The position numbers and the translations under genes were made by a program. Of a stretch of DNA of 64,000 bases, positions 35,123 to 44,442 are shown piece after piece. The notes beneath the pieces are model-generated. The model was not told where the DNA came from, did not search any database, and worked only from the letters and a program-made list of their open reading frames with translations. Source of the stretch: Pedobacter sp. MR2016-24 (GTDB lineage: Bacteria > Bacteroidota > Bacteroidia > Sphingobacteriales > Sphingobacteriaceae); assembly GCF_026239655.1 (NCBI RefSeq), contig NZ_JAPIVO010000004.1, positions 186,001 through 250,000 on the forward strand, read 5' to 3'. Within the stretch, counting starts at the first letter, position 1; every line of letters begins with the position of its first letter.

Positions 35123-38100
35123 TTAATTTTTATTGACTTGTAAATACTTCCCTGGCTGCTCCGGATCGTTAATAAACCAAGCTGGATTGCCATTCTGGTC
35201 TTTGCCCATTCTGGCGCCGGCAGTAGGAGGGGTATTCAGGTCATTCTGTTTTTTCTGTACGTTCACTTGACCGGTAACCGGGATAAGGTTTACGGCCAAA
35301 AGCTCTTCAATACTTTCTCTGAATTTAGCGGATATCAATTCAATCTCTTCTTTTGTATGTGCTTCTGTTAAAAAGCAGGGGAAATTATCCCAGATATGAA
35401 TTCCTTTCTCCCGCATCAACGTAAATAACAGCTCGCTGTATGGGTATTCTTCTTTGAATTTGATCTTCCAAAGCGAACCAAAAGAAACGGCATGCAGAGG
35501 TAGTTTAAACTCATCGGCAGTAGTATTCAATAAATCTGATAACATCGCGGTATTTTGATTTAAGGTGTTTTGTAAGGCAAGACCTCTTTCTTTCATATAG
35601 TCTAAAGTAGCTTTACCAGCAGCGAGGGCAAGTGGGTGGCGTACAAACGTACCGGCAAAGTAAGTGACTCCTATTTCCGGATAAGAATCATCGCCATATT
35701 GCCAGAAACCACCGTCCAGTGCGTCCATATACTGTTTCTTTCCTGCTATCGCACCAATAGGGAGACCTCCACCGATGACTTTGCCGTATGTTCCTAAATC
35801 TGCTTTTATTCCGAAAATAGCTTGCGCTCCTCCCTGATGTGCACGGAACCCTGTAATGACTTCATCAAAAATTAATACTGTTTCAGACTGCAAAGTGATC
35901 TCCCTTACTTCTTTAAGGAAAGCTACCGGCTGGAATTCTGGTCGCCTGCTTTGGACTGGTTCTACTAACACCGCAGCTATTTCATGTGCCCGGTCTCTGA
36001 TAATCCGAAGACTTTCATCTGTCCCATAATCAAGGATCAGCATATTCTGCACCGCCTCCGGCATAATTCCCGGCGCAGCCGGAAAACTTTTAAGTTTTTT
36101 AGTGCCGCGTATAATTACCTCATCATTAATACCATGGTATGAACCTGAGAAGGCAACAATGAGAGATCTTCCCGTTACTGTCCTGGCAATACGAATAGCA
36201 CCTAATACTGCCTCTGATCCTGTATTACATAGTGCTGCACGATCAAAACTGGTAAATTCACAAATCAGTTTACTTACATCACCTGCCAGTTCATGCTGTG
36301 GGCCAATTTCATAACCCTTATCAATCTGAGCCAGGATGGCTGATTTTAACACCGGATGCTGGTAGCCAAGGAGGTTAGATCCGAAACCGTTAAGTGCATC
36401 GATATATTCGTTTCCATCAATATCCCATAGGTGACTGCCCAGGGATTTATTGGTTACGATAGAATAAACGATTTCTTTTGTATAGGGTTTGAAGCCGGAA
36501 ACTACCCGCGGGTCTGCCATGTAGGAACGGTGAGTCTGTGTATAATTTTTACTGCCAGCAGTTTTTTGATTGTAGCGTGCGGTTAAGTCGTCCAGAAACT
36601 TTTTCTGATAGGGCTCCAGTGCTGTAGCACTTTTTTCAATTCTTGCTGTAGCACCAAAAGGTTTTTTTATTTCTATGAGTTCTTCCGCAGAAAGTTCAGT
36701 GAGGGAAAGATTGACTGGCTCTGTTTTAGCGGATGGTACCTTTACTGGAGCTGGTATAGCTGCGGCAGCCTGGACTGGTGCGCCAGTCATCAGCTCAACC
36801 TGTTTGGAAAGCAATTGTAGCTGTTGCGCAATTAACCCCAGGGCAGAATCAGACGGTACAAAATTAGTTGACATTGCGTTAAGGACTGGCGCCGTATAAT
36901 TTTGACTGACAGGAGCCTGTATAGACTGTGCAGGTTCAGGTGGCAATGTGTTATCAATAAATGCAGCAAGCGTATCAATAGTTGAATATTCTTCATTTAA
37001 TTGCCTGAAGGTGATAGGCAGAGCAAATTCCTTTTTTAAGGTGATGGCAACTTGTGTGAGCAGTAAAGAATCTAAGCCAATTTCAATAAAGCTCATATCA
37101 GGCGTAACGCCCTCCATTTCTATACCGGAAGCATTTTCCAGAATGACTTGTATTTGATGAATTAGTGTGTCTTTCCTCATGGCAGTGAAGGTGTTACTTT
37201 GGGGTTCAATGGTAATATTAGTTTGTATGGGTCCTGGGTTTGCCCAATACCTTTTCTTATGATAAGTATATGTAGGCAGGTCTATACGGCGTCTGTTTTG
37301 TCCGCTGTAAAAAGATTGCCAGTCTGGTGTAATTCCGGCCAGCCAGATTTTTCCCAATGCATGTAAGATGGAATCATAAGCACCGGTAACTTCTTTTTTG
37401 TCCAGGGAAGCTACGGCAGAAAACGATGTTTTCGATTCATGCTGGTAGGCTAACGTCGTACATGTATTCCCAGGCCCCACTTCAAGCAATACTGGATTGT
37501 CCAGCTCAAGAATAGTATCAAGCGCAGGAGAAAACAATACAGTGTTTCTCAGGTGGTTAGTCCAGTAAGTTGGGGCTTGTGCTTCTGCGTCGGTGAGAAA
37601 CTTGCCTGTTACTGTAGAGACTATAGGTTTTTGAGGTTTGTTTAATTTGATTTCGCTGACAACTGCTGAAAAATCTTCAAGAATCGGATCCATCATTGCA
37701 GAATGGAAAGCATGACTGGTCAGTAGTCTCTTATGTAAAATCTTTTCTTCGTCCAGTTTAAGCTGGAAGCCATCTATTACTTCATCATGACCTGCAATGA
37801 CACAAAGTTTAGGACTGTTTACTGCAGCGATTGAAAGATGATCAGGCAGTATATCCCGAATATTTTCAATTGATGACCGTACGCTTAACATACTTCCTTT
37901 GTTTAACTTACTAACCATCAATCCCCGGGTAGCGATAAGTTTCAAGCCGTCTTCCAAAGAGAAAACACCGGCTAAATGTGCAGCTACATATTCTCCAATG
38001 CTATGTCCGCAAAGAATTGAAGGTTGAATTCCCCAGCTCATCCATAGCCTGGACAGTGCATAGGAAGTGATAAACAGTGCAGGTTGTGTGTACTTTGTAT

Positions 38101-41100
38101 CGTTCAATATTGCCGCTGCTCCGGTATTACCACTATCCGCATAAATGATATGGCGTATGTCTTCTTCAAGATAGGCAGACAAAATTACAGCACATTCATC
38201 AATTGCTTGACGGTAAACACTTTCATTCTGGTACAGCTCAGCACCCATGTTGATGTACTGGGCTCCCTGACCAGGGAATAAAAATACTGTTTCTCCGGGT
38301 AATTGTTTAAGCTGACTGTTTATATTAGTTTGATCGAGTTCGATATTTAATTCTTCAAGACTGCCGGCGATACTAAAGCTGCGGTAATTAAAATCTTCTC
38401 TGCTGGTCTGAAGTGTATATGCGGCATCAGCGAGATTAAAATCCTCTTTCGTATGTATTGCATGTTGTAAAGCATACTTGTAAGTGGCCAGGCTTTCGGA
38501 TGATTTGGCAGACCAGGTAATGAGTTGTTTAGGCCTTCCTTTATCCGTATTTAAGGGTGTTAGATGATCATGTTCTTCTACGATTACGTGTACATTAGTA
38601 CCACCAACACCAAAGGAACTTACTCCCGCTCTTCTTGTATGCTGTGTGTCCCAGGCTTTTAATTGCTGGTTCACGTAGAATGGGGAATCTGTAAAAGATA
38701 TATTAGGATTAGCTTGCTTGTAGTTAATAGAGGGTGGAAGTTCTCTATGATATAGCGCAAGCGTTGTCTTGATCAATCCTGCAACTCCCGCTGCGGCAGT
38801 CATGTGCCCCATATTGCTTTTGATAGAACCAATAGCACAGTATTGATGAACTGACTGCTCCCCGAAGGCCAGTTTTAAGCCTTCAATTTCAATGGGATCA
38901 CCTAATGGTGTTGCTGTTCCGTGCGCTTCTATGTAAGTAATCGTTGCAGGGTCAATTGCTGCATCGCTGATGGCCATCGCTATTGCTGCCGACTGCCCCT
39001 CTGTACTTGGAGCAGTGAAACTGCCTTTATTATTTCCGTCGTTATTTATACCTATACCTTTAATGACACCATAAATGGTATCCCCGTCGCGTAATGCAGC
39101 ATCGAGTGTTTTTAAAAGTACCACTCCTGCGCCGTCACTGAAAACAGTACCGGTTGCTTTTTCATCGAAAGACCGGCAATGTCCGTCTTTACTTAACATT
39201 GCACCTTCCTGATAGATATGGCCGCTGTAGATAGGGGATGATACACTTGCTCCTCCTGCAATAGCTACGTCGCACTGATTTTTACGCAGACTTTGAACTG
39301 CTTGTGAAACGGCAAGTAAAGACGTAGAGCAAGCTGAAAAAACACTCACTGCCGGACCTTTTAGATCGAGTTCGTATGCGGTCCTGGAAGAGATGTAGTC
39401 TTTTTCATTGACCGTCATCACCTGAAAGCTCCCAACCTGACTGATCAGTTCGGAGTTTCCTGCTATGTTATTGGGATAATAACTGTTATTGCCTGAGCCT
39501 GCGAAAACGCCAATGAGGCCATCGTAAACGGCAGGGAGGTGTCCTGATTTTTCCAGTAGATCCCTGCTGATTTCCAGAAATATCCTTTGCTGAGGATCCA
39601 TCACTTCAGCTAATTTGGGACTGATACCAAAAAATGCGGGATCAAATAGTTCTGCGCCATTGATAATACCTCTGGCACTAACATAATCCCGATCTGCTTT
39701 TATTTCTTCAGGAATAGCAGCATCAAGTTCCTCTTTTTTGAAGAACGTCGTAGTTTCTTTTCCGTTTCGCAGTACATCCCATAATTCATCTATAGTATCT
39801 GAACCCGGGAATCTTCCGGCCATAGCAATGATAGCAATAGGCTGGGAATTATCTTCATTAGAGGTGCGCTCACTTTTTCTGGTTTTTGGTGAAGCGGTAC
39901 TCAGAAAATTTATAATTTGAGCAATCGTCGGAAACTGATAGAGTTTGGTAATGGGTAACTGAATATCATCAGCAGCACGTAATTGAGAAACGGTTTTTAG
40001 TGCCAGCAATGAATTGCCACCCAACTCAAAAAAATTATCATTTATACCTACTGTATCCAGCTCGAGCACCTCCGACCAGATACCTGCAATTTTTTTCTCC
40101 AGCGCAGTTTTTGCTGATTTATAGAGTACCGATAATTCCGGTCTTTTACGTTCCGGTAGGGGCAGTGCTTTTTTATCGACTTTTCCACTTGTTGTTTTCG
40201 GCAATATATCCATCCATATAAAAGAAGAAGGAATCATATAATCCGGTAACTTGTTTTCAAGCTCTTTTCTTACTGCTAAGGTATCTTGTAAGCCATTATT
40301 AGTGACGAGGTAAGCAAGCAGTTTGCTCTGCCCGGCTGTATCACTTCTGGCGATCACTATGGCCTGTTGAATTCCGGGAATGTTGTTCAGTGCTACTTCA
40401 ACCTCTCCTAGTTCAATCCTGTACCCACGGATCTTAACCTGATCATCTCTTCGTCCTAAAAATTCAATTGTTCCGTCTTGTTTATAATGAGCGAGATCTC
40501 CGGTCAGATATGCCCTGGTTGCCGTTCCCTGAACGTCAATTACCACGAATTTTTCTGCAGTTAGTTCTGGCCTGTTGATATAGCCCTCTGCAAGACTGAT
40601 ACCTGTTATGGCCAGTTCTCCTGTCTGGCCATCCCGGAGAATATTTTTTTGTTCGTCCAGGATATAAATACTTGTTTGATCAATAGGAACGCCAATATTA
40701 GGCAACAATGGCCATGTTGCAGGAGAACCACGAAGAATCAGTTGTGTAACTACATGGCATTCCGTTGGCCCGTATTGATTGTAGAGATGGCAATTGGCTA
40801 AACCTTCAAAAAATGCTTTTACCTGCGGCGTGGTTTTTAACTGTTCACCGGCGGTAATCACTTCTTTTAAGCTTTGTGGATATATAGATCTGCTCACTGC
40901 CGCTTCGGCGAGAAACTGAAGTGCAACAAAAGGCAGAAAAATTCTTGCGACGTTGTTCTCTTCGATGTGAGTTAATAAATTAACCGGATCCAGTCGCAGG
41001 TCATCATTAATTAACACCAGCGTTGCACCAGTCGTTAACGTTGCAAAGATCTCCTGAAATGAGACGTCAAATGTGAGTGGAGAAAATTGCAGTGTCTTGG

Positions 41101-41650
41101 TTCCCGGACCTGCAGAAGAATTTTTATGCTGCCATAAAATCAGGTTCAGCATTGCTTTCTGTGTCATATACACACCCTTTGGTACTCCTGTTGAGCCTGA
41201 GGTGTACAACACATATATATTGGGATTTTGTTCAGCAGTTAAAACCGGATTCGAATAGGAATTTGGAACATCGCTTATTGCTGTTATTCCAAATTCCAGG
41301 AATAATTTTTGGTCATTGCTATTTGCAGTATAGAAAAAGTTGATTCCCGAATCCTTAATTATTTGTTGCAGTCTCTGTTCCGGATAAGAGCTATCTAAAG
41401 GTAAATACGCTTTGCCTGATTTTATAATGGCGAGAACACCAATAATCATATCGATTGAGCGATTGGTACTTATGCCAATCAAATTCTCATCATAAGCAGA
41501 ATTGAGGATTTCGGAACTTAATTTTGCAACTTTTTCTTTTAATGATGCGTAAGTAATGGAGTTATTCTCAAAAGTTATAGCTACGTGATCAGGAAATTGA
41601 TTTGCTGTTAGGTCGAAAAGTTGGTATATAGTTATCGGTTGAGCTATCAT
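35123..41650 (-). CDS. Hybrid NRPS-PKS megasynthase A-PCP-KS-AT-ACP-aminotransferase
   Basis: This 2175-residue enzyme has these domains in order. Adenylation, about 1-500 (YTSGSTG, YGPTECH, Lys490). Carrier, about 510-585 (Ser547). Ketosynthase, about 603-1025 (Cys774, His910, His949). Acyltransferase, about 1122-1420 (GHSIG with Ser1217; HAFHS, the malonyl type). ACP, about 1494-1567 (GLDSLL, Ser1528). Class III PLP aminotransferase, about 1700-2115 (DEVITGFR, YGKVIGGG with Lys1957). A C-terminal linker near residue 2150 includes NPAWFINDP. No KR or DH is present. The A code D-V-Q-L-I-A-Q-V-V-K is one residue from the proline code. It would load proline, extend it with malonate and replace the beta-ketone by an amine, as in the iturin-type ACP-AMT order. 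Confidence 0.92.
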   Translation of the reverse strand: MIAQPITIYQLFDLTANQFPDHVAITFENNSITYASLKEKVAKLSSEILNSAYDENLIGISTNRSIDMIIGVLAIIKSGKAYLPLDSSYPEQRLQQIIKDSGINFFYTANSNDQKLFLEFGITAISDVPNSYSNPVLTAEQNPNIYVLYTSGSTGVPKGVYMTQKAMLNLILWQHKNSSAGPGTKTLQFSPLTFDVSFQEIFATLTTGATLVLINDDLRLDPVNLLTHIEENNVARIFLPFVALQFLAEAAVSRSIYPQSLKEVITAGEQLKTTPQVKAFFEGLANCHLYNQYGPTECHVVTQLILRGSPATWPLLPNIGVPIDQTSIYILDEQKNILRDGQTGELAITGISLAEGYINRPELTAEKFVVIDVQGTATRAYLTGDLAHYKQDGTIEFLGRRDDQVKIRGYRIELGEVEVALNNIPGIQQAIVIARSDTAGQSKLLAYLVTNNGLQDTLAVRKELENKLPDYMIPSSFIWMDILPKTTSGKVDKKALPLPERKRPELSVLYKSAKTALEKKIAGIWSEVLELDTVGINDNFFELGGNSLLALKTVSQLRAADDIQLPITKLYQFPTIAQIINFLSTASPKTRKSERTSNEDNSQPIAIIAMAGRFPGSDTIDELWDVLRNGKETTTFFKKEELDAAIPEEIKADRDYVSARGIINGAELFDPAFFGISPKLAEVMDPQQRIFLEISRDLLEKSGHLPAVYDGLIGVFAGSGNNSYYPNNIAGNSELISQVGSFQVMTVNEKDYISSRTAYELDLKGPAVSVFSACSTSLLAVSQAVQSLRKNQCDVAIAGGASVSSPIYSGHIYQEGAMLSKDGHCRSFDEKATGTVFSDGAGVVLLKTLDAALRDGDTIYGVIKGIGINNDGNNKGSFTAPSTEGQSAAIAMAISDAAIDPATITYIEAHGTATPLGDPIEIEGLKLAFGEQSVHQYCAIGSIKSNMGHMTAAAGVAGLIKTTLALYHRELPPSINYKQANPNISFTDSPFYVNQQLKAWDTQHTRRAGVSSFGVGGTNVHVIVEEHDHLTPLNTDKGRPKQLITWSAKSSESLATYKYALQHAIHTKEDFNLADAAYTLQTSREDFNYRSFSIAGSLEELNIELDQTNINSQLKQLPGETVFLFPGQGAQYINMGAELYQNESVYRQAIDECAVILSAYLEEDIRHIIYADSGNTGAAAILNDTKYTQPALFITSYALSRLWMSWGIQPSILCGHSIGEYVAAHLAGVFSLEDGLKLIATRGLMVSKLNKGSMLSVRSSIENIRDILPDHLSIAAVNSPKLCVIAGHDEVIDGFQLKLDEEKILHKRLLTSHAFHSAMMDPILEDFSAVVSEIKLNKPQKPIVSTVTGKFLTDAEAQAPTYWTNHLRNTVLFSPALDTILELDNPVLLEVGPGNTCTTLAYQHESKTSFSAVASLDKKEVTGAYDSILHALGKIWLAGITPDWQSFYSGQNRRRIDLPTYTYHKKRYWANPGPIQTNITIEPQSNTFTAMRKDTLIHQIQVILENASGIEMEGVTPDMSFIEIGLDSLLLTQVAITLKKEFALPITFRQLNEEYSTIDTLAAFIDNTLPPEPAQSIQAPVSQNYTAPVLNAMSTNFVPSDSALGLIAQQLQLLSKQVELMTGAPVQAAAAIPAPVKVPSAKTEPVNLSLTELSAEELIEIKKPFGATARIEKSATALEPYQKKFLDDLTARYNQKTAGSKNYTQTHRSYMADPRVVSGFKPYTKEIVYSIVTNKSLGSHLWDIDGNEYIDALNGFGSNLLGYQHPVLKSAILAQIDKGYEIGPQHELAGDVSKLICEFTSFDRAALCNTGSEAVLGAIRIARTVTGRSLIVAFSGSYHGINDEVIIRGTKKLKSFPAAPGIMPEAVQNMLILDYGTDESLRIIRDRAHEIAAVLVEPVQSRRPEFQPVAFLKEVREITLQSETVLIFDEVITGFRAHQGGAQAIFGIKADLGTYGKVIGGGLPIGAIAGKKQYMDALDGGFWQYGDDSYPEIGVTYFAGTFVRHPLALAAGKATLDYMKERGLALQNTLNQNTAMLSDLLNTTADEFKLPLHAVSFGSLWKIKFKEEYPYSELLFTLMREKGIHIWDNFPCFLTEAHTKEEIELISAKFRESIEELLAVNLIPVTGQVNVQKKQNDLNTPPTAGARMGKDQNGNPAWFINDPEQPGKYLQVNKN

Positions 41651-42065
41651 ATAGTCAGGCTAGATTCGGTTTCTTATAATAGTATTGATTTAACATCGAT
41701 ACATCTAAGAGTTAAAGAATTAATATTAAGCTATATTGTTTCCGTTTAAAAAGCTTATCAATTATCATCAGACAGAGATTTAACTCGCAGTTCTCTTATA
41801 CTGTGCACTCTATTTGCTGATCAGTCCTAAGCAAAACTAATAATTTTTTGAAATAAAATGTAGTTGCTGCTTTATTAATAAGCATAAATTTTGTTACCTA
41901 AGTAAGGTTACAGGTAATATTAAAATATTTTCGTGATAAAACGCAGCTTATGCCAGCAATTAGAACCTTTAATTTTATAGATACTATATCTCACCCACAT
42001 CTTATTTATTTCAAACATGTTGCGGCTCCGGATCGCTTAGAATTCCACAGATAGTATTTCAGGCA
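41651..42065. other. Leader and promoter region of the NRPS-PKS operon, no gene seen
   Basis: This 415-base AT-rich stretch lies between two minus-strand genes, the JmjC/cupin gene and the megasynthase. I find no coding frame of note. On the minus strand CAAAACTA at 41832-41839 reads TAGTTTTG, a -7 candidate, which would give a leader of about 175 bases. An inverted repeat TTACCT/AGGTAA lies at 41894-41917. The long gap suggests the megasynthase has its own promoter. Confidence 0.45.
41832..41839 (-). promoter_or_regulatory. Candidate -7 element for the NRPS-PKS operon
   Basis: The minus strand reads TAGTTTTG, which fits TAnnTTTG. The -33 region has no good TTTG at the expected distance, so this is tentative. 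Confidence 0.3.
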
Positions 42066-42953
42066 CTAGCCTTTTAATTTACATATGATGCTGGATGCAA
42101 TTGCATAGCCTGAAGCTGCCAATGCTTTTACCGTTCCACTTTCCTCTTTTTTAAAGTTCCATACATCACTCAGAAACATAGGGAAGTTCTTGCTGTTTAG
42201 CTGATCAAAAGCTACGGAAATTGTAGGATTAAGGGAATAAGCAGAGTGCCACATGCCAAAAGGTATATACAATGTTTCACCTGCTCCGACAGTAAACCGT
42301 ATGGGCGTCGCATTTTTAAATTTAGGATGTTTGTCATAGTCAGGTTCAAACATATTAACCTCAGATCTCCATTGGTTTTTTCCGTTCACGTATAAAAATT
42401 CTTCCTGCCCTCTTGGGAATACCGTGAATTCCTTTTCGCCATAAAGTTGATTGATCCATGCACTCAGGTGATAATAGTCCTTATGGACATAGGGGAATCT
42501 GCCTCCCGGACCACCAACGAATAGTTCTGTAATTCCACCCCAATGACCGCGTTGAAAGAGTTTATCTTCCAGCCAGTTAGGCTTGGCGTAATTCAGGTTC
42601 AAAGGACTTAAAAGATCAAGTAATTCAGGAAGTTTTGTGTTGATATTAAACGTGAGCGGATATGGAGCTGGTTTCTCTAATGAACTTTGCTCCACCAGAT
42701 CCATTACCTCTTTAATGGTATATGGCTTACCAGTTAGTTTATCAGTTACATCACTTTCTCTGTCTGGATAATTCTCACGAAACCAATCAGGTGTAAACAA
42801 ACCGTTTGCTTTCCATACTTTTGAAGCATCAGTAAAAACAAGAGGAATTCCCGGATTATGGTGTTCTTCCATAAATTCCTCATAGCTGATGTTTGACTTT
42901 CTTTGTACTTCCATAAGAGCGCTAATTAAAATTGCAGGATAAATATCAAGCAA
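42066..42953 (-). CDS. JmjC/cupin-like protein, possible Fe(II)/2-oxoglutarate oxygenase
   Basis: This 295-residue protein belongs to the cupin_8/JmjC-like type. An HKD triad in YVHKDYYHLSAW near residue 157 fits the HxD metal motif, KEFTVFPRG follows, and GETLYIPFGMWHSAYS near residue 235 holds the second metal-binding His. Such proteins are often hydroxylases of amino acid side chains, peptidyl or free. The gene is codirectional with the NRPS-PKS operon, separated by 415 bases, so it may hydroxylate a building block, but the link is positional only. An internal ATG at 42914 is an alternative start. Confidence 0.72.
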   Translation of the reverse strand: MLDIYPAILISALMEVQRKSNISYEEFMEEHHNPGIPLVFTDASKVWKANGLFTPDWFRENYPDRESDVTDKLTGKPYTIKEVMDLVEQSSLEKPAPYPLTFNINTKLPELLDLLSPLNLNYAKPNWLEDKLFQRGHWGGITELFVGGPGGRFPYVHKDYYHLSAWINQLYGEKEFTVFPRGQEEFLYVNGKNQWRSEVNMFEPDYDKHPKFKNATPIRFTVGAGETLYIPFGMWHSAYSLNPTISVAFDQLNSKNFPMFLSDVWNFKKEESGTVKALAASGYAIASSIICKLKG

Positions 42954-43117
42954 ATTATTTGGATTCCAAAACGATTACCAGGCAATAGATGTTATTGCAA
43001 TTAAATTCGTTAAAGACATTTATGTATTTTGTAAATCCTGAAACGATTTATTATGCGAAATACAGGTTCCTCTCATTTACTGTTCTATTTAACAATTAAA
43101 ACTACCATATTTATAAC

Positions 43118-44434
43118 ATGAATTATCTTGAAGTATTAGACCAGGTAAGAACCCACGTTGCCGGCCTGTTTCACGCTCAAAAAGATGACAGATTAATCTA
43201 TCATGACCTGGTACATACTGAGGATGTGGTTAAAGCTGTTGTAAAAATCGCCAATCACTATCAGCTGTCTGATCAGGATTTTTTTATAGTCAATACTGCC
43301 GCATGGTTCCATGATACAGGCTATTTAACTGATTTTACTGAACATGAGGCCAGGGGTGCCGCATCTGCGAGGGAATACCTCAGTTCAAAAAGTGTGGATC
43401 CGGAGGTAATTGAGCAGGTAGCGAATTGTATCCTGTCTACAAAGATGCCGCAGCATCCTGTTGGCTTACTGGAGCAGATTGTGTGTGATGCTGATCTTTT
43501 CCATTTAGGTGGTGATTCCTTCAGGGAACGCAATAAGTTGATGCGCAAGGAGGCACAAGCTTGTGTGGGGAGAGATATTGATAAGGCAGACTGGCGTTTA
43601 AAAACGATCTGGCTGTTCGAAAATCACCATTACCATACGGCATATGCGCAGGAACTGCTGACGGCGAAAAAAGAAATGAACCTGGAATGGCTGAAAGAGA
43701 AAGCTTCTGAGGAACTGGATAAAGGGGAGAAACACAGGAAAGAAGAAAGTCATAAAAAAGAAGAAACGAACAGCAAAATTGAAGAGGCTGACAGTAAAAT
43801 GGAAATGAGTAAAAAGGATAAAGAAATAGAAAAACATCTGCAGGATATCATTGCTTTAAAAACAGCTGAAGATGATAAACCGGCAAAAAAGAAGAAAAGT
43901 GACCGTCCGGAAAAGGGAATTGAGACCATGTTCAGGATTACATCAGGCAATCACCAGCGCCTGAGTGATATGGCCGATAATAAGGCACATATCATGATCT
44001 CGACGAATTCTATCATTTTATCGGTTATACTAAGTATCCTGCTACGCAAGCTGGAAGATAATCCACATCTGATTATTCCTACGCTGATCTTGCTGATCAT
44101 TTGTGTGGTAACGATGGTATTTTCAATTTTGGCTACGCGGCCCACTGTGCCACCGGGAACCTTTACGCAGGAGGATATCAGGGAAAGACGGACCAACTTA
44201 CTGTTTTTTGGTAATTTTTATAATATGAGCCTGGTGGATTACAACGCTGGTATGCAGGAGATGATGGAAGACAGAGAGTTTCTTTATGGTAGCCTGGTGC
44301 GCGATTTATATTCGCAGGGGGTTGTTTTAGGACGAAAATACCGCTTGCTGAGAATAGCTTATAATGTATTTATGTTTGGAATTATCGCTTCTGTACTTGC
44401 TTTTGTGATTGCTTCGGCTATTGTAGCGCTTTAA
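43118..44434 (+). CDS. HD phosphohydrolase fused to a Pycsar-effector-like membrane domain
   Basis: Residues 1-185 of this 438-residue protein form an HD domain: His34 in DLVHTED, His65-Asp66 in WFHDTG, and Asp126 in CDADLFH. Residues about 190-265 are a highly charged Lys/Glu linker. Residues about 270-438 match the DUF5706/PycTM type of membrane effector: SGNHQRLSDMADNKAHIMI before helix one (293-310), then helix two (318-338), a soluble stretch with RRTNLLFFGNFYNMS, and helix three (412-436). PycTM domains are known effectors of cyclic pyrimidine (Pycsar) defence. No cyclase gene lies next to it. It may sense or degrade a nucleotide near polyphosphate kinase, whose gene starts 8 bases downstream. 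Confidence 0.8.
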   Translation: MNYLEVLDQVRTHVAGLFHAQKDDRLIYHDLVHTEDVVKAVVKIANHYQLSDQDFFIVNTAAWFHDTGYLTDFTEHEARGAASAREYLSSKSVDPEVIEQVANCILSTKMPQHPVGLLEQIVCDADLFHLGGDSFRERNKLMRKEAQACVGRDIDKADWRLKTIWLFENHHYHTAYAQELLTAKKEMNLEWLKEKASEELDKGEKHRKEESHKKEETNSKIEEADSKMEMSKKDKEIEKHLQDIIALKTAEDDKPAKKKKSDRPEKGIETMFRITSGNHQRLSDMADNKAHIMISTNSIILSVILSILLRKLEDNPHLIIPTLILLIICVVTMVFSILATRPTVPPGTFTQEDIRERRTNLLFFGNFYNMSLVDYNAGMQEMMEDREFLYGSLVRDLYSQGVVLGRKYRLLRIAYNVFMFGIIASVLAFVIASAIVAL

Positions 44435-44442
44435 ACTGATTT

